Positions 6,143-6,641 of a stretch of DNA of 6,641 bases are shown piece by piece (the stretch's first letter is position 1; each line of letters begins with the position of its first letter). The notes beneath the pieces were generated by a model. That model searched no databases, was not told the origin of the DNA, and saw only the letters and a list, made by a program, of their open reading frames with translations. The position numbers were made by a program, and so were the translations under genes. The DNA comes from Bacteroidales bacterium (lineage in GTDB: Bacteria > Bacteroidota > Bacteroidia > Bacteroidales > Muribaculaceae), in NCBI GenBank assembly GCA_900755985.1, contig CAAEIL010000018.1, positions 1-6,641 on the forward strand. The letters are read 5' to 3'.

Positions 6143-6171
6143 GACATCGGGGCGAATAATCGCCTGATGTC
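6143..6171 (-). other. Second hairpin in the mdh 3' untranslated region
   Basis: GACATC (6143-6148) and GATGTC (6166-6171) pair as a 6-bp outer stem. Inside, GGCG (6151-6154) and CGCC (6161-6164) add four pairs around the loop AATAAT, with a small internal bulge. It lies between the mdh stop and the main terminator and has no T tract of its own, so it is more likely an RNA-stabilising 3' structure than a terminator. Confidence 0.5.
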
Positions 6172-6185
6172 ACGCTGCGGGGCTA

Positions 6186-6641
6186 TCAGCAGGTCTTTTC
6201 GTCGAGATAGGGGTTGTATTTGGCCCATTCCGAGATGGGAGGCATGACGCCCATGGCGATGACTTCGTCGCGCAGTGCGCAGAGGTGCTCGTAGCTCTTG
6301 TCGAGTTCAGCCATCTCTTCGGGTGTGCCTTTGACGGCTACGCAGGCAACGCCGTCTTTGGTGATGGTGGTTTCGGTGGCCATCATGATGTGGCTGTAAC
6401 GGTCGTTGTTGACATAGCGTCCGGCGGGCCAACGGAAAGGCTTGCCGCCCATAGCGGCAGCAATCATCTCGATGGACAGATATGCAGGACTCTGGAACGA
6501 CGAGCGACCGCGCAGATTGATGATGTTCTTGCCGCCCTGAACAACGCGCTGGCGAAGTTCCTCCCAAGCCTGGTCGGGGAATTCGGCGGTGCCGATGATT
6601 TCGTTGAGGGGTTTGCCGTTGATGCTGGTTGTCGAGGCAAA
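6186..6641 (-). CDS. mdh: Malate dehydrogenase, C-terminal part (runs off the window)
   Basis: The minus-strand frame is open from base 6641 to a TGA at 6188-6186 and gives 151 residues; the N-terminus, including the NAD-binding fold and catalytic histidine, lies outside. The sequence fits the C-terminal half of Bacteroides-type malate dehydrogenase of the LDH/MDH superfamily: TSINGKPLNEIIGT near the edge, LRGRSSFQSPAYLSIE, MIAAAMGGKPFRWPAGRYVN, HIMMATETTITKDGVA, and the closing HLCALRDEVIAMG...EWAKYNPYL. The enzyme interconverts malate and oxaloacetate with NAD in the cytosol, feeding the reductive succinate branch used by these anaerobes. An internal ATG at 6467 is not the start, since strong family similarity continues upstream of it. 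The tail after NPYL (DEKTC) is slightly longer than I recall for Bacteroides. Confidence 0.92.
   Translation of the reverse strand, partial: FASTTSINGKPLNEIIGTAEFPDQAWEELRQRVVQGGKNIINLRGRSSFQSPAYLSIEMIAAAMGGKPFRWPAGRYVNNDRYSHIMMATETTITKDGVACVAVKGTPEEMAELDKSYEHLCALRDEVIAMGVMPPISEWAKYNPYLDEKTC

Noticed and set aside
1..6641. CRISPR arrays, tRNA or rRNA genes, toxin-antitoxin or defence genes
   Set aside because: No regularly spaced direct repeats with spacers, no cloverleaf pattern and no matching proteins were found on either strand.

Overview
The window looks like chromosomal DNA of a Bacteroidales gut-type bacterium, possibly Muribaculaceae; the family is a guess. Support comes from -7 boxes of the Bacteroidetes form TAnnTTTG, start codons in A-rich contexts without clear Shine-Dalgarno sites, a secreted protein ending in a type IX secretion (T9SS) sorting tail, a lipoprotein with an acidic stretch after its cysteine, and a malate dehydrogenase C-terminus that closely resembles the Bacteroides-type enzyme as I remember it.

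Layout. Bases 1-138 hold the last 45 codons of an IS1595/ISXO2-type transposase, so the left edge is the right end of an insertion sequence or its remnant. Bases 139-533 are a spacer with no convincing gene. It contains helically spaced TTACA-like motifs and two abutting short tandem duplications that end just before a promoter (534-566). That promoter drives a DusB-type tRNA-dihydrouridine synthase (634-1641). A large T9SS-exported phosphodiester glycosidase (NAGPA/DUF2233 family, 1713-4244) follows 71 bases later with no visible promoter or terminator between them, and ends at a strong hairpin (4268-4310). Next is a small periplasmic Spy/CpxP-like LTxxQ protein (4533-5090). Its C-terminus carries a 13-residue duplication and looks cut short by a single-base frameshift in an AAAA run; the other frame stays open to 5157, just before a T-tailed terminator (5191-5230). 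A separately promoted lipoprotein of unknown function follows (5434-5973). A 20-bp-stem bidirectional terminator (6080-6134) separates it from the convergent C-terminal part of malate dehydrogenase on the minus strand (6186-6641, running off the right edge).

How the genes relate. Housekeeping genes (dusB, mdh) flank three envelope proteins: a surface or secreted glycosidase, a periplasmic LTxxQ protein and a lipoprotein. Terminators between the three, and a separate promoter before the lipoprotein, suggest individual transcription units rather than one pathway. I see no CRISPR array, tRNA, rRNA, toxin-antitoxin pair or defence island. No clearly new multigene system can be supported; the best leads are the frameshifted, repeat-bearing LTxxQ gene, the architecture of the glycosidase, and the repeat-rich spacer between the IS end and dusB.
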